Below, piece by piece: positions 30,337 to 38,721 of a stretch of 38,965 nt of DNA. Source of the DNA: Candidatus Omnitrophota bacterium (lineage in GTDB: Bacteria; Omnitrophota; Gorgyraeia; JABMRN01; RBG-13-46-9). The stretch covers positions 1 to 38,965 of the forward strand of contig JADHYM010000010.1 in NCBI GenBank assembly GCA_016782445.1, written 5' to 3'. Numbering within the stretch: position 1 is the stretch's first letter; each line of letters opens with the position of its first letter. Below the pieces are notes generated by a model, which made no database searches, was not told the DNA's origin, and worked only from the letters and a program-made list of their open reading frames with translations. The position numbers and the translations under genes are program-made.

Positions 30337-30947
30337 TTCATGGCCTTTAAAATTTTTTTTATCATAAAACTGCCTCGCGCGAGACATACCCCGTCCGCGC
30401 CGGCGGCGAGGACGCGGCAGGCATTTTTTTCGTTTATTCCCCCTATCCCTAAGAGGGGCTTTCGGGAGAGACAGCGCATTTTTTTTATAAAACGTATCCC
30501 TTTTTCCGGGAGCCGGCGCTTGAGGGGCGTGCGAAAGATCGGCCCGGCGCTTAGGTAATCAAAGTCTTCGCTTTTCGCTCTTTTCATCTCGCGATGAGTG
30601 TGCACTGTTTTTCCCAGGATCATTCTTTTACCTAGTATTTTTTTTATTACACTACATCCGAGATCGCCGTAGCCTGAGTGAACACCCGAGGCTCCCGAAG
30701 CTAAGGCAACGTCCGGCCTGTCATTTACGAGAAAATCCGCGCAGAATTCGCGCGCTAAACGCGCGATCTTACGGGCTTCCGGCAGCATTTTATACGACGG
30801 AGCGTTTTTATGCCGAAACTGCACAGCGTTTACCCCATTTTTAAATATCGTCCGCGCAAAGCCCGCAGGATCCTTTGCGCCCAAAAGGCTTTTGTCAATT
30901 ATCGAGTAAACTTTCCAGTTTGAGGCGCGATCTTTTTTCGAGTTCAT
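30333..30947 (-). CDS. thiE: Thiamine-phosphate synthase
   Basis: 204-residue TIM barrel that joins HMP-PP and thiazole phosphate to give thiamine phosphate. Conserved stretches: V-Q-F-R-H-K-N, F-L-V-N-D-R-P-D-V-A-L-A-S-G-A-S-G-V-H, S-A-G-P-I-F-R-T-P (pyrophosphate loop; usually GPIFxTxTK) and L-G-I-G-G-I. The typical GVHLGQxD is GVHSGYGD here. The start overlaps thiD2 by 53 bases in another frame and has only a weak ribosome site. thiG, thiS and thiL are not in the window, so thiazole supply must come from elsewhere. Confidence 0.9.
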   Translation of the reverse strand: MNSKKDRASNWKVYSIIDKSLLGAKDPAGFARTIFKNGVNAVQFRHKNAPSYKMLPEARKIARLAREFCADFLVNDRPDVALASGASGVHSGYGDLGCSVIKKILGKRMILGKTVHTHREMKRAKSEDFDYLSAGPIFRTPLKRRLPEKGIRFIKKMRCLSRKPLLGIGGINEKNACRVLAAGADGVCLARGSFMIKKILKAMK

Positions 30948-31323
30948 ATACTTTAAATCTTAACCTTTTAAACTTCTTCGAAACGTTCTTATCCAGAAGC
31001 TTTGAAACTTCTTCCAGACTCCTTAAAGACTCCTTGGCGCGCTGCGCATTGGCGCGGAATATGTCCGTAAGAGTCCGCCTTCTAAGTTCTCTGCGGGACG
31101 ACTTTTTCCCCACATCCTTTAGCGTATTCCGGAATTTTAAAGACTGCGCGCCCGAAGAGCACTCTATTTTTTTTGCGCAGCGCAGCGTGTCCTGCCGCAC
31201 TTTTTTCAAGGACCTCGTTAGCGGCCTGTCGTTTAAAGCGAAACGCGCGATATCTTCGCAGACCCGGATGCCCTCACTCGAGCGGTTAAGGTTCGCGTCG
31301 ATGATACGAAGCGCCTCACGCAT
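30895..31323 (-). CDS. thiD2: ThiD2-type HMP-phosphate kinase domain protein
   Basis: 142 residues, all helical, of the ThiD2 family (Pfam ThiD2), a non-canonical HMP-phosphate kinase usually fused to the N-terminus of ThiE. Family marks are R-I-I-D-A-N-L-N-R-S-S-E-G-I-R-V-C-E-D-I-A-R-F at the N-terminus and A-N-A-Q-R-A-K-E-S-L-R-S-L-E-E near the end; both halves share an N-R-x-x-E-x-L/I-R-x-x-E-E/D pattern. With ThiC making HMP-P and ThiE using HMP-PP, this fills the intermediate step. Here it is a separate frame overlapping thiE by 53 bases. It overlaps rfaE2 by eight bases. Confidence 0.8.
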   Translation of the reverse strand: MREALRIIDANLNRSSEGIRVCEDIARFALNDRPLTRSLKKVRQDTLRCAKKIECSSGAQSLKFRNTLKDVGKKSSRRELRRRTLTDIFRANAQRAKESLRSLEEVSKLLDKNVSKKFKRLRFKVYELEKRSRLKLESLLDN

Positions 31324-31786
31324 GTTTTAAACGCTCCAGGATGCGCGTAGTAGAAAAGCCTTTTACATACGGAATAACAACGGTTTTTCCTCCGCTCTTT
31401 TGCACGAAACAGTTGCCCACGATATCTTTTTTTCTCCAATCTCCGCCTTTGGCGAGGATGGAAGGAGAAATCGCCCTGATTAGGTTCTCCGGAGTTTTTT
31501 CCGTGAACATAACGACATAGTCGACAAACTCAAGAGCCGACAGGACAGCCCCGCGTTCAATTTGCCGGTTTACAGGCCTGGTTCTCCCTTTGATTTTTTT
31601 CACGGACGAGTCACTGTTTAGCCCTACTACAAGTATGTCTCCCAGGGCCTTGCACTTTTTTAAATATGCCACGTGGCCAAAATGTAGTATGTCAAAACAG
31701 CCGTTAGTGAAAACGATTCTTTTACCTCTTTTTTTAAGCTTTTTGAGGCAGCTTTTAAGCATTTTTAACGTAACGAGTTTTTTCAT
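31316..31786 (-). CDS. rfaE2: RfaE2-like nucleotidyltransferase (heptose-1-phosphate adenylyltransferase)
   Basis: 156 residues of the cytidylyltransferase-like fold. Signature T-N-G-C-F-D-I-L-H-F-G-H (27-38, HxGH at 35-38), G-L-N-S-D-S-S-V-K-K-I-K-G, R-P-V-N and I-L-A-K-G-G-D-W. This is the pattern of the HldE C-terminal domain, which adds AMP to D-glycero-beta-D-manno-heptose 1-phosphate for LPS core precursors. It follows gmhA, the first enzyme of that pathway. The N-terminal kinase domain (HldE1/RfaE1) is absent from this gene and from the window. The ATG at 31786 gives the usual length; a longer frame overlaps gmhA. Confidence 0.87.
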   Translation of the reverse strand: MKKLVTLKMLKSCLKKLKKRGKRIVFTNGCFDILHFGHVAYLKKCKALGDILVVGLNSDSSVKKIKGRTRPVNRQIERGAVLSALEFVDYVVMFTEKTPENLIRAISPSILAKGGDWRKKDIVGNCFVQKSGGKTVVIPYVKGFSTTRILERLKHA

Positions 31787-31800
31787 TCCTTTAACATGTT

Positions 31801-32370
31801 TTAGGATAATGCTTCTTCGACGAGTTCGCAAATAATGTGTATAACCAGGATATGCGCTTCCTGTACGCGGGGCGTATTTTTAGAATCCGCAAGAAGCGCG
31901 AAGTCGACGCCGGATTTAAGGGCTCCTCCCTCTTTTCCGCTTAAGATCACCGTAGTAAGTCCTAGAGAGCGTGCCTTTTGGATCGCGGCGATTACGTTTT
32001 TCGCGTTTCCGCTGGTGGATATGCCGATCGCTACATCACCCTTTTTTCCGAGCGCCTCGACCTGCCGCGAAAAGCTTGCTTCGTATCCGTAGTCATTCGA
32101 GAGGGCCGTTATTATTGATGTATTCGCGGTAAGCGCAATGGCGGCAAATGCGCGCCTTTCTTTTTTAAATCTCCCGACAAGCTCTGCGGCAAGGTGCTGA
32201 CTATCAGAGGCGCTTCCGCCGTTGCCGAATACGAGGATCTTCCCGCCCTGTTTTATCGAGGCTACGAACGCTTGGGCTATTTTTTCGATTAGCTCGATAT
32301 TTTTATCGGAAAGAAGCGAAGAAATTGCATTAGCATTTTCTTCGACTATGTGTTTTATTCTTTTTTGCAT
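31801..32370 (-). CDS. gmhA: Sedoheptulose 7-phosphate isomerase
   Basis: 189-residue SIS-domain enzyme that makes D-glycero-manno-heptose 7-phosphate for LPS inner core or other heptosides. Conserved motifs: F-G-N-G-G-S-A-S-D-S-Q-H-L-A-A-E-L-V-G-R-F (with the catalytic and metal residues of GmhA), S-N-D-Y-G-Y-E, G-I-S-T-S-G-N-A-K-N-V and Q-E-A-H-I-L-V-I-H. It starts after a GGAGGAGTG site, directly behind a GAAA-tetraloop hairpin. It supports a diderm organism that makes heptose-containing glycolipid. Confidence 0.95.
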   Translation of the reverse strand: MQKRIKHIVEENANAISSLLSDKNIELIEKIAQAFVASIKQGGKILVFGNGGSASDSQHLAAELVGRFKKERRAFAAIALTANTSIITALSNDYGYEASFSRQVEALGKKGDVAIGISTSGNAKNVIAAIQKARSLGLTTVILSGKEGGALKSGVDFALLADSKNTPRVQEAHILVIHIICELVEEALS

Positions 32371-32381
32371 TTTTCACTCCT

Positions 32382-32401
32382 CCACACGCTTTCGCGTGTG
32401 G
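32382..32401 (-). promoter_or_regulatory. GNRA-loop hairpin directly upstream of the gmhA ribosome site
   Basis: On the minus strand CCACACGC-GAAA-GCGTGTGG forms an eight-pair stem with a GAAA tetraloop. The final GG of the stem is also the first part of the GGAGGAGTG ribosome site of gmhA. It lacks a T tract on this strand, so it is not a terminator; it may set translation or mRNA stability between pfp and gmhA. Confidence 0.6.
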
Positions 32402-32406
32402 TTTTA

Positions 32407-33438
32407 TTACCCGAAAAATATCCGCGCGATTTCGTAAAGATCCATATCAAGAGTTTTTAGCGTGCCCACAGCGTCTTCGATAGGAACACTCACAATATCG
32501 TTTCCTTTAAGAGCGACCATCGTCCCGAATTTTCCACTTAGCACAAGCTCGACTGCTTTTACCCCGTACCTGGTAGCAAGCACCCTGTCAAATGCGCTCG
32601 GGGCACCGCCCCGCTGTATGTGACCGAGAACTGTTACGCGCGTTTCGAAGCCGGTACGCTTTTCAATTTCCGGACCTATCTGCTGCGCTATGCCTCCGAG
32701 AAGGACATGTCCGAAAGCGTCCTTTTTCGCCCCTTTAACAACGAGGCCTTTTCTGAGCTTCGCGCCTTCACTTACCACGACAATGCTGAAATGCTTGCCA
32801 CGCGCATGCCGTTTTTTAATTATACCGCACACCTCATCAAGATCAACAGGCACTTCAGGGACAAGTATCATGTCGGCGCCTCCGGCGATTCCCGCGTAGG
32901 TAGCTATCCATCCGGCATGGCGGCCCATTATCTCAACCACCATTATTCGATGGTGACTCTCCGCGGTTGTGTGAAGCCTATCTAGCGCCTCGGTCGCTAT
33001 ATTGACTGCCGTATCAAACCCAAAAGTGAAGTCTGTGCAGGAAAGGTCATTGTCGATAGTCTTCGGTACCCCGACAACCTTTATGCCTTCTTTTGAGAGT
33101 TTCGAGGCCACACCGAGCGTGTCATCGCCTCCAATCGCGATAAGGGCGTCGAGCTTAAGGCTCGAAAAATTATGCTTAACCTTCTCCGTATCCTTTTTTT
33201 GCTTATACGGGTTTGTCCGAGAAGTGCCCAGAATAGTTCCGCCTTTCGGTAATATTCCTGAGACCGAATCAAGGTCGAGCTCCATTGTATCTTTTTTAAT
33301 AAGGCCTTGCCAGCCATTTTTTATGCCTGTTACTTTAATCCCTTCCTGCTTAGCTTTCCACGTTATAGCCCGAATAGTCGGGTTTAGGCCCGGACAATCG
33401 CCCCCTCCGGTCAATACGCCTATTTTTTTTATCGTCAT
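32407..33438 (-). CDS. pfp: 6-phosphofructokinase, residues of the PPi-dependent type
   Basis: 343-residue PfkA-superfamily enzyme. T-G-G-G-D-C-P-G-L-N (10-19) is the phosphoryl-donor loop. Two positions discriminate donors in this family: the residue after GGD is Asp106 (ATP enzymes have Gly) and the residue after the Pro of P-x-T-I-D-N-D is Lys126 (ATP enzymes have Gly). Both are the pyrophosphate-type choice, so reversible PPi-dependent phosphorylation of fructose 6-phosphate is expected. M-G-R-H-A-G-W-I-A and I-Q-R-G-G-A-P-S-A-F-D-R line the sugar site. A good AAGGAG site precedes the start. Together with PEP carboxykinase, it suggests PPi-linked, energy-saving glycolysis. Confidence 0.9.
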   Translation of the reverse strand: MTIKKIGVLTGGGDCPGLNPTIRAITWKAKQEGIKVTGIKNGWQGLIKKDTMELDLDSVSGILPKGGTILGTSRTNPYKQKKDTEKVKHNFSSLKLDALIAIGGDDTLGVASKLSKEGIKVVGVPKTIDNDLSCTDFTFGFDTAVNIATEALDRLHTTAESHHRIMVVEIMGRHAGWIATYAGIAGGADMILVPEVPVDLDEVCGIIKKRHARGKHFSIVVVSEGAKLRKGLVVKGAKKDAFGHVLLGGIAQQIGPEIEKRTGFETRVTVLGHIQRGGAPSAFDRVLATRYGVKAVELVLSGKFGTMVALKGNDIVSVPIEDAVGTLKTLDMDLYEIARIFFG

Positions 33439-33456
33439 TATTTTTCTCCTTATTTT

Positions 33457-34065
33457 CTATTCGATTCCCCCAAAAGGCATCCTTCTCGACGAATCCTCGC
33501 CTTCTTTCGTAGATGCCGCGCCTTCTCTTTTTCCTTTTGCCCCTGATATTTTAGTAACATTTATTTTTATATTAATAGCCTCTTCCACGCCAAGCATCTC
33601 CTGAACCTTTGATTTAACCAGGCTTTGCACTTTTTCCGTGGTCTGCGGAATGTTGGAATCCGAGAAAATGGTTGCCATGCATTCGATGTTAATGCCTCGC
33701 TTATTTGCGGTTACATTTGACCTGAGTTCCTTGACCTCAGCGAACTGATGAACGGATTTCTTTACGAAATCCTCTATTGCCGAGAGCGAAACAGTGACCT
33801 GACCGTCAGGATTTTCAAAGGCGATTGTCTTGTCTTGCCCCATCCTGAAAAAAATGGCGCGCGAACGCAGTATTCCGCAAATGACGATAATGGCGCCTAA
33901 AACCCCGACAAAGCCCCTCACTGAGTCAGAGGAAGCGATAAAGTCCAGCGCACCCTGGACATCTTCCGCAGTACAGACATTCAAAGCGACGCATATAAGC
34001 GCCCCTCCGATGACAAGATAAACAGACAGATATATTAAAACGAACAAGAGTCTCAGTAATTTCAT
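33457..34065 (-). CDS. amaP: Asp23/AmaP-type membrane protein
   Basis: 202 residues. Two N-terminal membrane helices (about 4-28 and 50-68) are followed by an Asp23/Gls24-like domain (about 80-172; QVTVSLSAIEDFVKKSV, then V-x-x-L-R-S-N-V and the VEEAINIKINVTKI strand), and a charged tail. This is the layout of AmaP, the membrane anchor of Asp23 in Gram-positives. It follows accC, as the Asp23 protein YqhY does in Bacillus, where it has been linked to acetyl-CoA carboxylase control. AGGAGG ribosome site. The function in a diderm is inferred only. Confidence 0.82.
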   Translation of the reverse strand: MKLLRLLFVLIYLSVYLVIGGALICVALNVCTAEDVQGALDFIASSDSVRGFVGVLGAIIVICGILRSRAIFFRMGQDKTIAFENPDGQVTVSLSAIEDFVKKSVHQFAEVKELRSNVTANKRGINIECMATIFSDSNIPQTTEKVQSLVKSKVQEMLGVEEAINIKINVTKISGAKGKREGAASTKEGEDSSRRMPFGGIE

Positions 34066-34077
34066 ATTTACCTCCTA

Positions 34078-35436
34078 TTATTTTATTCTTTCTTTCGCTT
34101 CCAAAAGCTTATCCACAAAAGCCGTAGTAAACCGGCCACGCAGGAACGAGGGATTTGATAATACCTCCCGATTGAAAGGTATAGTTGTTTTTATCGGCTC
34201 GAGAATGAACTCGTCCAGCGCCCGCCGCATGATCGATATGGCCTGGCGGCGCGAACTTCCGTACGATATAATCTTTGCTATCATTGAATCGTAATACGGG
34301 GATATCTCATACCCTTGATAGATATGCGTGTCTATCCTTATGCCGGGCCCGCCCGGGAGATTAAGGGCCGCGATCCTTCCGGGGCATGGCCGGAAATCAT
34401 TATCCGGGTCTTCGGCGTAAACGCGGCATTCAATAGAACTGCCCCGGAACTTGATGTCGTCCTGCTTGTATTTTAATTTTTCTCCCGCGGCAATTTTTAT
34501 CTGCTCTTTTACAAGGTCGATACCCGTAAGCATTTCCGTAACCGTGTGCTCGACCTGTATGCGGGTGTTCATTTCCATGAAATAAAAATTGTTGTTTTTG
34601 TCCATCAGGAATTCTATGGTACCGGCATTTACGTAACCGATGGACTTGGCGCAGCGCACAGCTATATCACCCATCTTTTTGCGCACTTTCGCGTCCAGGG
34701 CGGGCGATGGTGACTCCTCGATAAGTTTCTGATGACGCCTCTGTATCGTGCACTCTCTTTCCCCCAGATGCACCACATGGCCGTACGAATCGGCAAGTAT
34801 CTGAAATTCTATGTGCCGCGGTTCTTCTATATATTTTTCGATGTATACATCCGGGTTTCCGAAGGCAGCTTCAGCTTCGCGCTGGGCCGTCAGAAATGCG
34901 CCTACTAAGCGCACGTCGTTATGACATACCCTCATACCTTTGCCGCCACCGCCAAGAGAAGCTTTTATAATCACCGGATACTTTATTTTTTTTGCCGTAG
35001 AAAGAGCTTCTTCCTTGGTGTTAACAATGCCCTTACTTCCCGGCGTTATGGGAAGACCTGCTTTTTTCGCGGCGTTCTTTGCCGCCATCTTATCGCCCAT
35101 AATCCGGATATTTTCGGGTGTAGGGCCGATAAATTTTATCTGGCAGGATTCGCATATTTCCGCAAAGTGCGCATCCTCGGCCAGAAATCCGTATCCCGGA
35201 TGTATCGCTTCTACGTCCGTTATTTCGGCCGCGCTTATTATGCTCGGGATGTTTAAATAGCTGTCGCTCGCCGGAGCCTTTCCGATGCAAACGGATTCGT
35301 CAGCCAGCTTGACGTGAAGGGAGCTTGCATCAGCCTCCGAAAAAACAGCAACCGTCCGTATGCCGAGCTCCTTTGCGGCCCTTATGACGCGAACGGCAAC
35401 CTCTCCCCTGTTAGCGATAAGTATCTTTGAAAACAT
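34078..35436 (-). CDS. accC: Biotin carboxylase subunit of acetyl-CoA carboxylase
   Basis: 452 residues, standard for AccC. Carboxylates the biotin of AccB with bicarbonate and ATP, the first step of fatty acid synthesis. Visible: [25 protein letters not shown], the glycine-rich [14 protein letters not shown] loop, [25 protein letters not shown] and M-N-T-R-I-Q-V-E-H. It starts two bases after the accB stop. The carboxyltransferase genes accA and accD are not in the window. Confidence 0.97.
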   Translation of the reverse strand: MFSKILIANRGEVAVRVIRAAKELGIRTVAVFSEADASSLHVKLADESVCIGKAPASDSYLNIPSIISAAEITDVEAIHPGYGFLAEDAHFAEICESCQIKFIGPTPENIRIMGDKMAAKNAAKKAGLPITPGSKGIVNTKEEALSTAKKIKYPVIIKASLGGGGKGMRVCHNDVRLVGAFLTAQREAEAAFGNPDVYIEKYIEEPRHIEFQILADSYGHVVHLGERECTIQRRHQKLIEESPSPALDAKVRKKMGDIAVRCAKSIGYVNAGTIEFLMDKNNNFYFMEMNTRIQVEHTVTEMLTGIDLVKEQIKIAAGEKLKYKQDDIKFRGSSIECRVYAEDPDNDFRPCPGRIAALNLPGGPGIRIDTHIYQGYEISPYYDSMIAKIISYGSSRRQAISIMRRALDEFILEPIKTTIPFNREVLSNPSFLRGRFTTAFVDKLLEAKERIK

Positions 35437-35438
35437 CT

Positions 35439-35897
35439 TTATAATGGTTCTACTAGAAACAATACCTGGCCGAATTCTACAGGTTCGGCATTTTCTACCA
35501 AAACGTCAACTATTTTTCCCTTTAGCTCGGATTTTATCTCGTTCATAAGCTTCATGGCTTCGATTATACACAGGACGTCATTTTCTTTGACAGAGCTGCC
35601 GATATCTACGAAAGATTTTGCATCGGGCGACGAAGACCTGTAAAATGTGCCCACCATAGGGGCCTTTATCTCTACGAGATTCTGCGTTTCCTTTTTAGTC
35701 GGCCTTACGTCTTGGGACTCAGAGTGCCTTAAAATGGGCGCGGCCGGACCTTGAGGCATGGCGACAACGCTTTTTTCTATTACCCCATGCAGTCCTTTTT
35801 TTAGATGAAATTTAACGCCCTCTTCCTCAATGCTTATTTCGGTGAGGTTATGCTTTTCCATTAAGCGAACTATCTCTTCGATTTTTTTTATGTTCAT
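35439..35897 (-). CDS. accB: Biotin carboxyl carrier protein of acetyl-CoA carboxylase
   Basis: 152 residues. The N-terminal part ([20 protein letters not shown]) is the AccB-specific helix; a Pro/Ala linker (about 45-72) leads to the biotinyl domain (about 75-152) with the lipoyl/biotin turn E-A-M-K-L-M-N. Lys116 is the biotinylation site. The strand [12 protein letters not shown], bearing the protruding thumb typical of AccB, is present. An AAGGAG site marks the start. Lies between efp and accC. Confidence 0.96.
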   Translation of the reverse strand: MNIKKIEEIVRLMEKHNLTEISIEEEGVKFHLKKGLHGVIEKSVVAMPQGPAAPILRHSESQDVRPTKKETQNLVEIKAPMVGTFYRSSSPDAKSFVDIGSSVKENDVLCIIEAMKLMNEIKSELKGKIVDVLVENAEPVEFGQVLFLVEPL

Positions 35898-35920
35898 ATC
35901 TTTGCTCCTTATTTAACGCG

Positions 35921-36478
35921 TTAAGCCCGGCAGGAATAATCTCCGGTTCGCGTATCAATTCTTATTTTTTCACCAGCGTTTATGAAAAGAGGCACCTTTA
36001 CCGTGGCACCTGTTTCTACTGTTGCGGGTTTTAAACCGCCCTTTGCAGTGTCGCCCTTAATACCGGGTTCTGTATAGGTAATTTCAAGCTCGACAAAAGG
36101 AGGTAACATAATGCCGATCGGTTTATCGTTATGGAACGACACGTCCGCCTCTATGCCGTCTTTTAGGAATTTTGCACTTCCGCCGATCGCGCTTTCATCT
36201 ATTCCAATCTGTTCATAGGTTGACTGGTCCATAAAATAGTGCGTTGAGCCGTCATGGTAAAGATGCTGCATTTTTTTTTGCTCGATATAGGCCTGCTGAA
36301 ATGTATCCTCCGGCCTGAACGTCTGCTCGAAAGAAGCGCTTGTAGCGAAATTCTTTAGCTTTACCCTCACGAACGCTCCTCCCTTGCCGGGTTTTATATG
36401 CTGCGATTCGAGTATTACATGCAGGGCCTTGTTAATCTCTATTGCTATTCCGCTGCGAAACTGGCGCGCTGTTATCAT
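35921..36478 (-). CDS. efp: Translation elongation factor P
   Basis: 185 residues, three OB-like domains. Relieves ribosome stalling at polyproline runs. The modification loop reads K-P-G-K-G-G-A-F with Lys32 at the tip, the residue that is beta-lysylated, rhamnosylated (as Arg) or otherwise modified in known bacteria. No epmA, epmB, earP or ymfI gene is in the window. The end T-R-T-G-D-Y-S-C-R-A is close to the family D-T-R-T-G-E-Y signature. It shares ATGA with the M24 peptidase stop. The proline-rich tracts in neighbouring genes are obvious clients. Confidence 0.97.
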   Translation of the reverse strand: MITARQFRSGIAIEINKALHVILESQHIKPGKGGAFVRVKLKNFATSASFEQTFRPEDTFQQAYIEQKKMQHLYHDGSTHYFMDQSTYEQIGIDESAIGGSAKFLKDGIEADVSFHNDKPIGIMLPPFVELEITYTEPGIKGDTAKGGLKPATVETGATVKVPLFINAGEKIRIDTRTGDYSCRA

Positions 36479-37128
36479 TGAGTTAAGATCCTTCCGCTGT
36501 TTTGCGTTACAAGCAGCATGTCCTCTATTCTTACGCCGCCTTTCCCCTTGACGTAAAGGCCGGGCTCTATTGTTATGACCATTCCCTTTTTTAAGATATT
36601 TCTATTCTTTTCCGAGAGCTTGGGGGACTCGTGAACCTTTTTCCCTATCCCGTGTCCCAGAGAATGCAGAATGTTCCGGCCGAACCCTTTTTTCCGCAGG
36701 AAATCGTGCGCTTTTTTTGCGAGATATGAAATTCTAATGCCAGGCTTCACCGCGCGTATCGCCATGAGCTGGGCGCCTCTTACCGCCCGGAGCATCCTCT
36801 TCATAAGCGCATTTGGCGTTCCCACAAATACTGTTCGCGTCATGTCGGAACGCTCGCCCCTGTAAACCACTCCGAAATCCACTACAACAACGTCGCGATG
36901 CCTGATCCTTCTTTGCGTCAGCGCGGCGTGCGGTTTCGCAGCGTTGGAACCCGAAGCAACGATTGTCCTAAAAGAACGCTTAAGTCCCCTCGTCTTGATC
37001 CGCGATTCTATTTTTTCAGCCAGTGCCATTTCGCTTATTCCGGGTTTTATGTATTTAGCTATTTCCCGGAATATCTCGGCTGCTAGCTTAGCTGCTTTTT
37101 CTATTCTTTTCAACCGGCGCTTGTTCAC
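36475..37128 (-). CDS. M24 family aminopeptidase (Xaa-Pro type, catalytic domain only; GTG start)
   Basis: 217 residues of the pita-bread fold. The five metal ligands can be placed: Asp in V-D-F-G-V, Asp in R-S-D-M-T-R-T, His in S-L-G-H-G-I-G, Glu in T-I-E-P-G-L-Y and Glu in V-R-I-E-D-M. The N-terminal creatinase domain of typical Xaa-Pro dipeptidases (about 130 residues) is missing, so the protein is near the size of a methionine aminopeptidase, although the V-R-I-E-D-M context and the efp neighbourhood favour the PepQ/YqhT branch. The start is a GTG overlapping the aroQ stop. A methionine aminopeptidase identity cannot be fully excluded. Confidence 0.83.
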   Translation of the reverse strand: MNKRRLKRIEKAAKLAAEIFREIAKYIKPGISEMALAEKIESRIKTRGLKRSFRTIVASGSNAAKPHAALTQRRIRHRDVVVVDFGVVYRGERSDMTRTVFVGTPNALMKRMLRAVRGAQLMAIRAVKPGIRISYLAKKAHDFLRKKGFGRNILHSLGHGIGKKVHESPKLSEKNRNILKKGMVITIEPGLYVKGKGGVRIEDMLLVTQNSGRILTQ

Positions 37129-37571
37129 ATCTCGCCTTTTAGGAGGCCGACAGCGGCCTCAAGCCCCAAAAGATAGCTTGCTTTTCCAAAACCCGAGACC
37201 TGCCCCTTGGCTACGGGGGCTATGAGAGATGTGTGCCTAAACTCTTCGCGAGCGTATATGTTTGATAGATGTACTTCGACAGCAGGGAGACTCGAAGCGC
37301 TTATTGCATCGCGTATGGCAACGCTTGTATGCGTATAAGCCGCCGGATTTATCAAAATAGCGCTCATTCCGTTTTTCTTTGCCGCGCCGATCATATCGAC
37401 GATCTCGCCCTCATGATTTGACTGCGCGATTTTCAAGACAACCTTGTTTTTTTTCGCGCATTTTTCGAGTTCTTTGTTTATCTCGTCAATAGTAGTCGTG
37501 CCGTAGATGTCAACTTCTCTTGTGCCTAAAAGGTTAAGATTGGGGCCGTGTATTACTATTATCTTCAACAT
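37125..37571 (-). CDS. aroQ: Type II 3-dehydroquinate dehydratase
   Basis: 148 residues. Third step of the shikimate pathway, following AroB. Motifs: [13 protein letters not shown] (with the flexible-loop Arg and the active-site Tyr in V-D-I-Y-G), [28 protein letters not shown] and [14 protein letters not shown]. The ATG at 37571 has GGAGGG five bases upstream; a longer frame to 37607 overlaps the zinc protein and is rejected. Its stop overlaps the GTG of the M24 peptidase gene. Confidence 0.96.
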   Translation of the reverse strand: MLKIIVIHGPNLNLLGTREVDIYGTTTIDEINKELEKCAKKNKVVLKIAQSNHEGEIVDMIGAAKKNGMSAILINPAAYTHTSVAIRDAISASSLPAVEVHLSNIYAREEFRHTSLIAPVAKGQVSGFGKASYLLGLEAAVGLLKGEM

Positions 37572-37572
37572 A

Positions 37573-37743
37573 TCAACCCTCCGCTCCGGGCTTTTCGGCT
37601 TCCTCAATAAGCATTATCGGAATACCGTCTTTTATCGGGTACCTTAGCCCGCATTTAACGCATACGATTTTCTCGCCCTCGAGCTTTACGTCGGCTTTGC
37701 ACTGCGGGCAAGCGAGAATCTCTAAAAGTTTTTTGTCTATCAT
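37573..37743 (-). CDS. Trm112/YcaR-like small zinc protein
   Basis: 56 residues. [16 protein letters not shown] and [19 protein letters not shown] are the signatures of the UPF0434/Trm112-like family, with two CxxC pairs forming a zinc knuckle. Trm112 proteins in eukaryotes and archaea activate methyltransferases; bacterial stand-alone copies are poorly characterised. It shares ATGA with the YbhN-like stop, and its own stop is one base before the aroQ ATG, so it is firmly embedded in the operon. Confidence 0.88.
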   Translation of the reverse strand: MIDKKLLEILACPQCKADVKLEGEKIVCVKCGLRYPIKDGIPIMLIEEAEKPGAEG

Positions 37744-38711
37744 ACGTTTCCCTCCAGCTTCATCCGTTTCTTGAATTTAAATTGCGGGGCGAAGGCGTAG
37801 AAGCCCGCGCCGATGACGCTTGTTAAAAGAAGAATTACCAATAAGAGAATACTGATCGCGAAGGCGTTATCGCTTCCTATGAAATCCTTAAATAGAAGCA
37901 CGATGGCGCCCTCCCGAAAGCCGAGTCCCCCAATAGACGGTAGCATGCTTATGAGGCTTACGAGCGGCATTAGAAGAAATATAATTCTTAAGCTTAACCC
38001 GGTGCCGAGGGAGGCGCCAAGAAGGAATATAACGATAAAATAGCTGCATTGCACGATAGCGGAAACAAGCGCGGCAACGGCTAAAAGTTTTTTTTTGTTC
38101 CGGTAATCGTGCACCATGCGGTAGACCTTTGAGAGCTTTTCTCCCACGTTGAACAATTTAAGGTGCGACAGCGCTCCAAGAACCACGCCGGCGACCCTTG
38201 AATTTAAAACCACTACCATGCCTACTATACCTGCTACTGCAAACAGCGCTATGGCGCTTTTAATCGACGAGTTAATCATGTTCCAGGAGCATAAAAGCGC
38301 GATACTTGCTATCACAATAAAGGAAAATACGCCCACAAAACGGTCCATGAACACTGCGACAAAAGATTTTCCCGCCTGATCAGTTTGAGCATACGCATAG
38401 TATGCCTTGACGAGATCGCCGCCGATCGCCGTAGGCATGAAATTATTAAAAAAGTATCCGACAAATGACAACTGAGCTGTTCGGATATAAGGTATTAAAA
38501 GCCCTTCGCCTTGAAAAACGAGCCTGAGCCGTACGGCGAGCACGCATACGTTGATCGCGAAGAGAAGTACCGCGAAGAAAAAAATCGCCAGATTCGTCTT
38601 CATAAGCGTAGCAGCGACGCCAGGCAGGTGGTGCCGCATGGCAAAAAGAAGCCCTGCCAGAAGTACAGTGCTCACAAAAACCCTCAGAAACGCAGAAAGG
38701 CCTTGTTTCAT
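37740..38711 (-). CDS. YbhN/AglD-type membrane protein (LPG-synthase-like flippase fold)
   Basis: 323 residues with about eight membrane helices. Family motifs are F-F-N-N-F-M-P-T-A-I-G-G-D-L-V-K-A-Y-Y, D-R-F-V-G-V-F and P-S-I-G-G-L-G-F-R-E-G-A. This UPF0104 family resembles the flippase half of lysylphosphatidylglycerol synthase; its members are thought to move or present lipids. The ATG at 38711 lies about four bases after the expected transcript start; a longer frame to 38780 reads through the promoter and is rejected. It heads the long operon extending to thiC. Confidence 0.87.
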   Translation of the reverse strand: MKQGLSAFLRVFVSTVLLAGLLFAMRHHLPGVAATLMKTNLAIFFFAVLLFAINVCVLAVRLRLVFQGEGLLIPYIRTAQLSFVGYFFNNFMPTAIGGDLVKAYYAYAQTDQAGKSFVAVFMDRFVGVFSFIVIASIALLCSWNMINSSIKSAIALFAVAGIVGMVVVLNSRVAGVVLGALSHLKLFNVGEKLSKVYRMVHDYRNKKKLLAVAALVSAIVQCSYFIVIFLLGASLGTGLSLRIIFLLMPLVSLISMLPSIGGLGFREGAIVLLFKDFIGSDNAFAISILLLVILLLTSVIGAGFYAFAPQFKFKKRMKLEGNV

Positions 38712-38721
38712 AATAGCAGCT

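Noticed and set aside
30933-30938. Programmed -1 frameshift at A-AAA-AAG joining thiD2 and thiE
   Set aside because: The shift needed is +1 (or -2), not -1, so the slippery heptamer does not fit; an independent overlapping start is simpler.
32382-32401. Rho-independent terminator between pfp and gmhA
   Set aside because: The T tract follows the hairpin only on the plus strand, where there is no gene; on the coding strand it is followed by the gmhA ribosome site.
30336-33460. TPP riboswitch upstream of the thiamine genes
   Set aside because: The thi genes are internal to an operon with overlaps of 4-53 bases, and no thi-box-like sequence was seen upstream of thiD2, gmhA or pfp.
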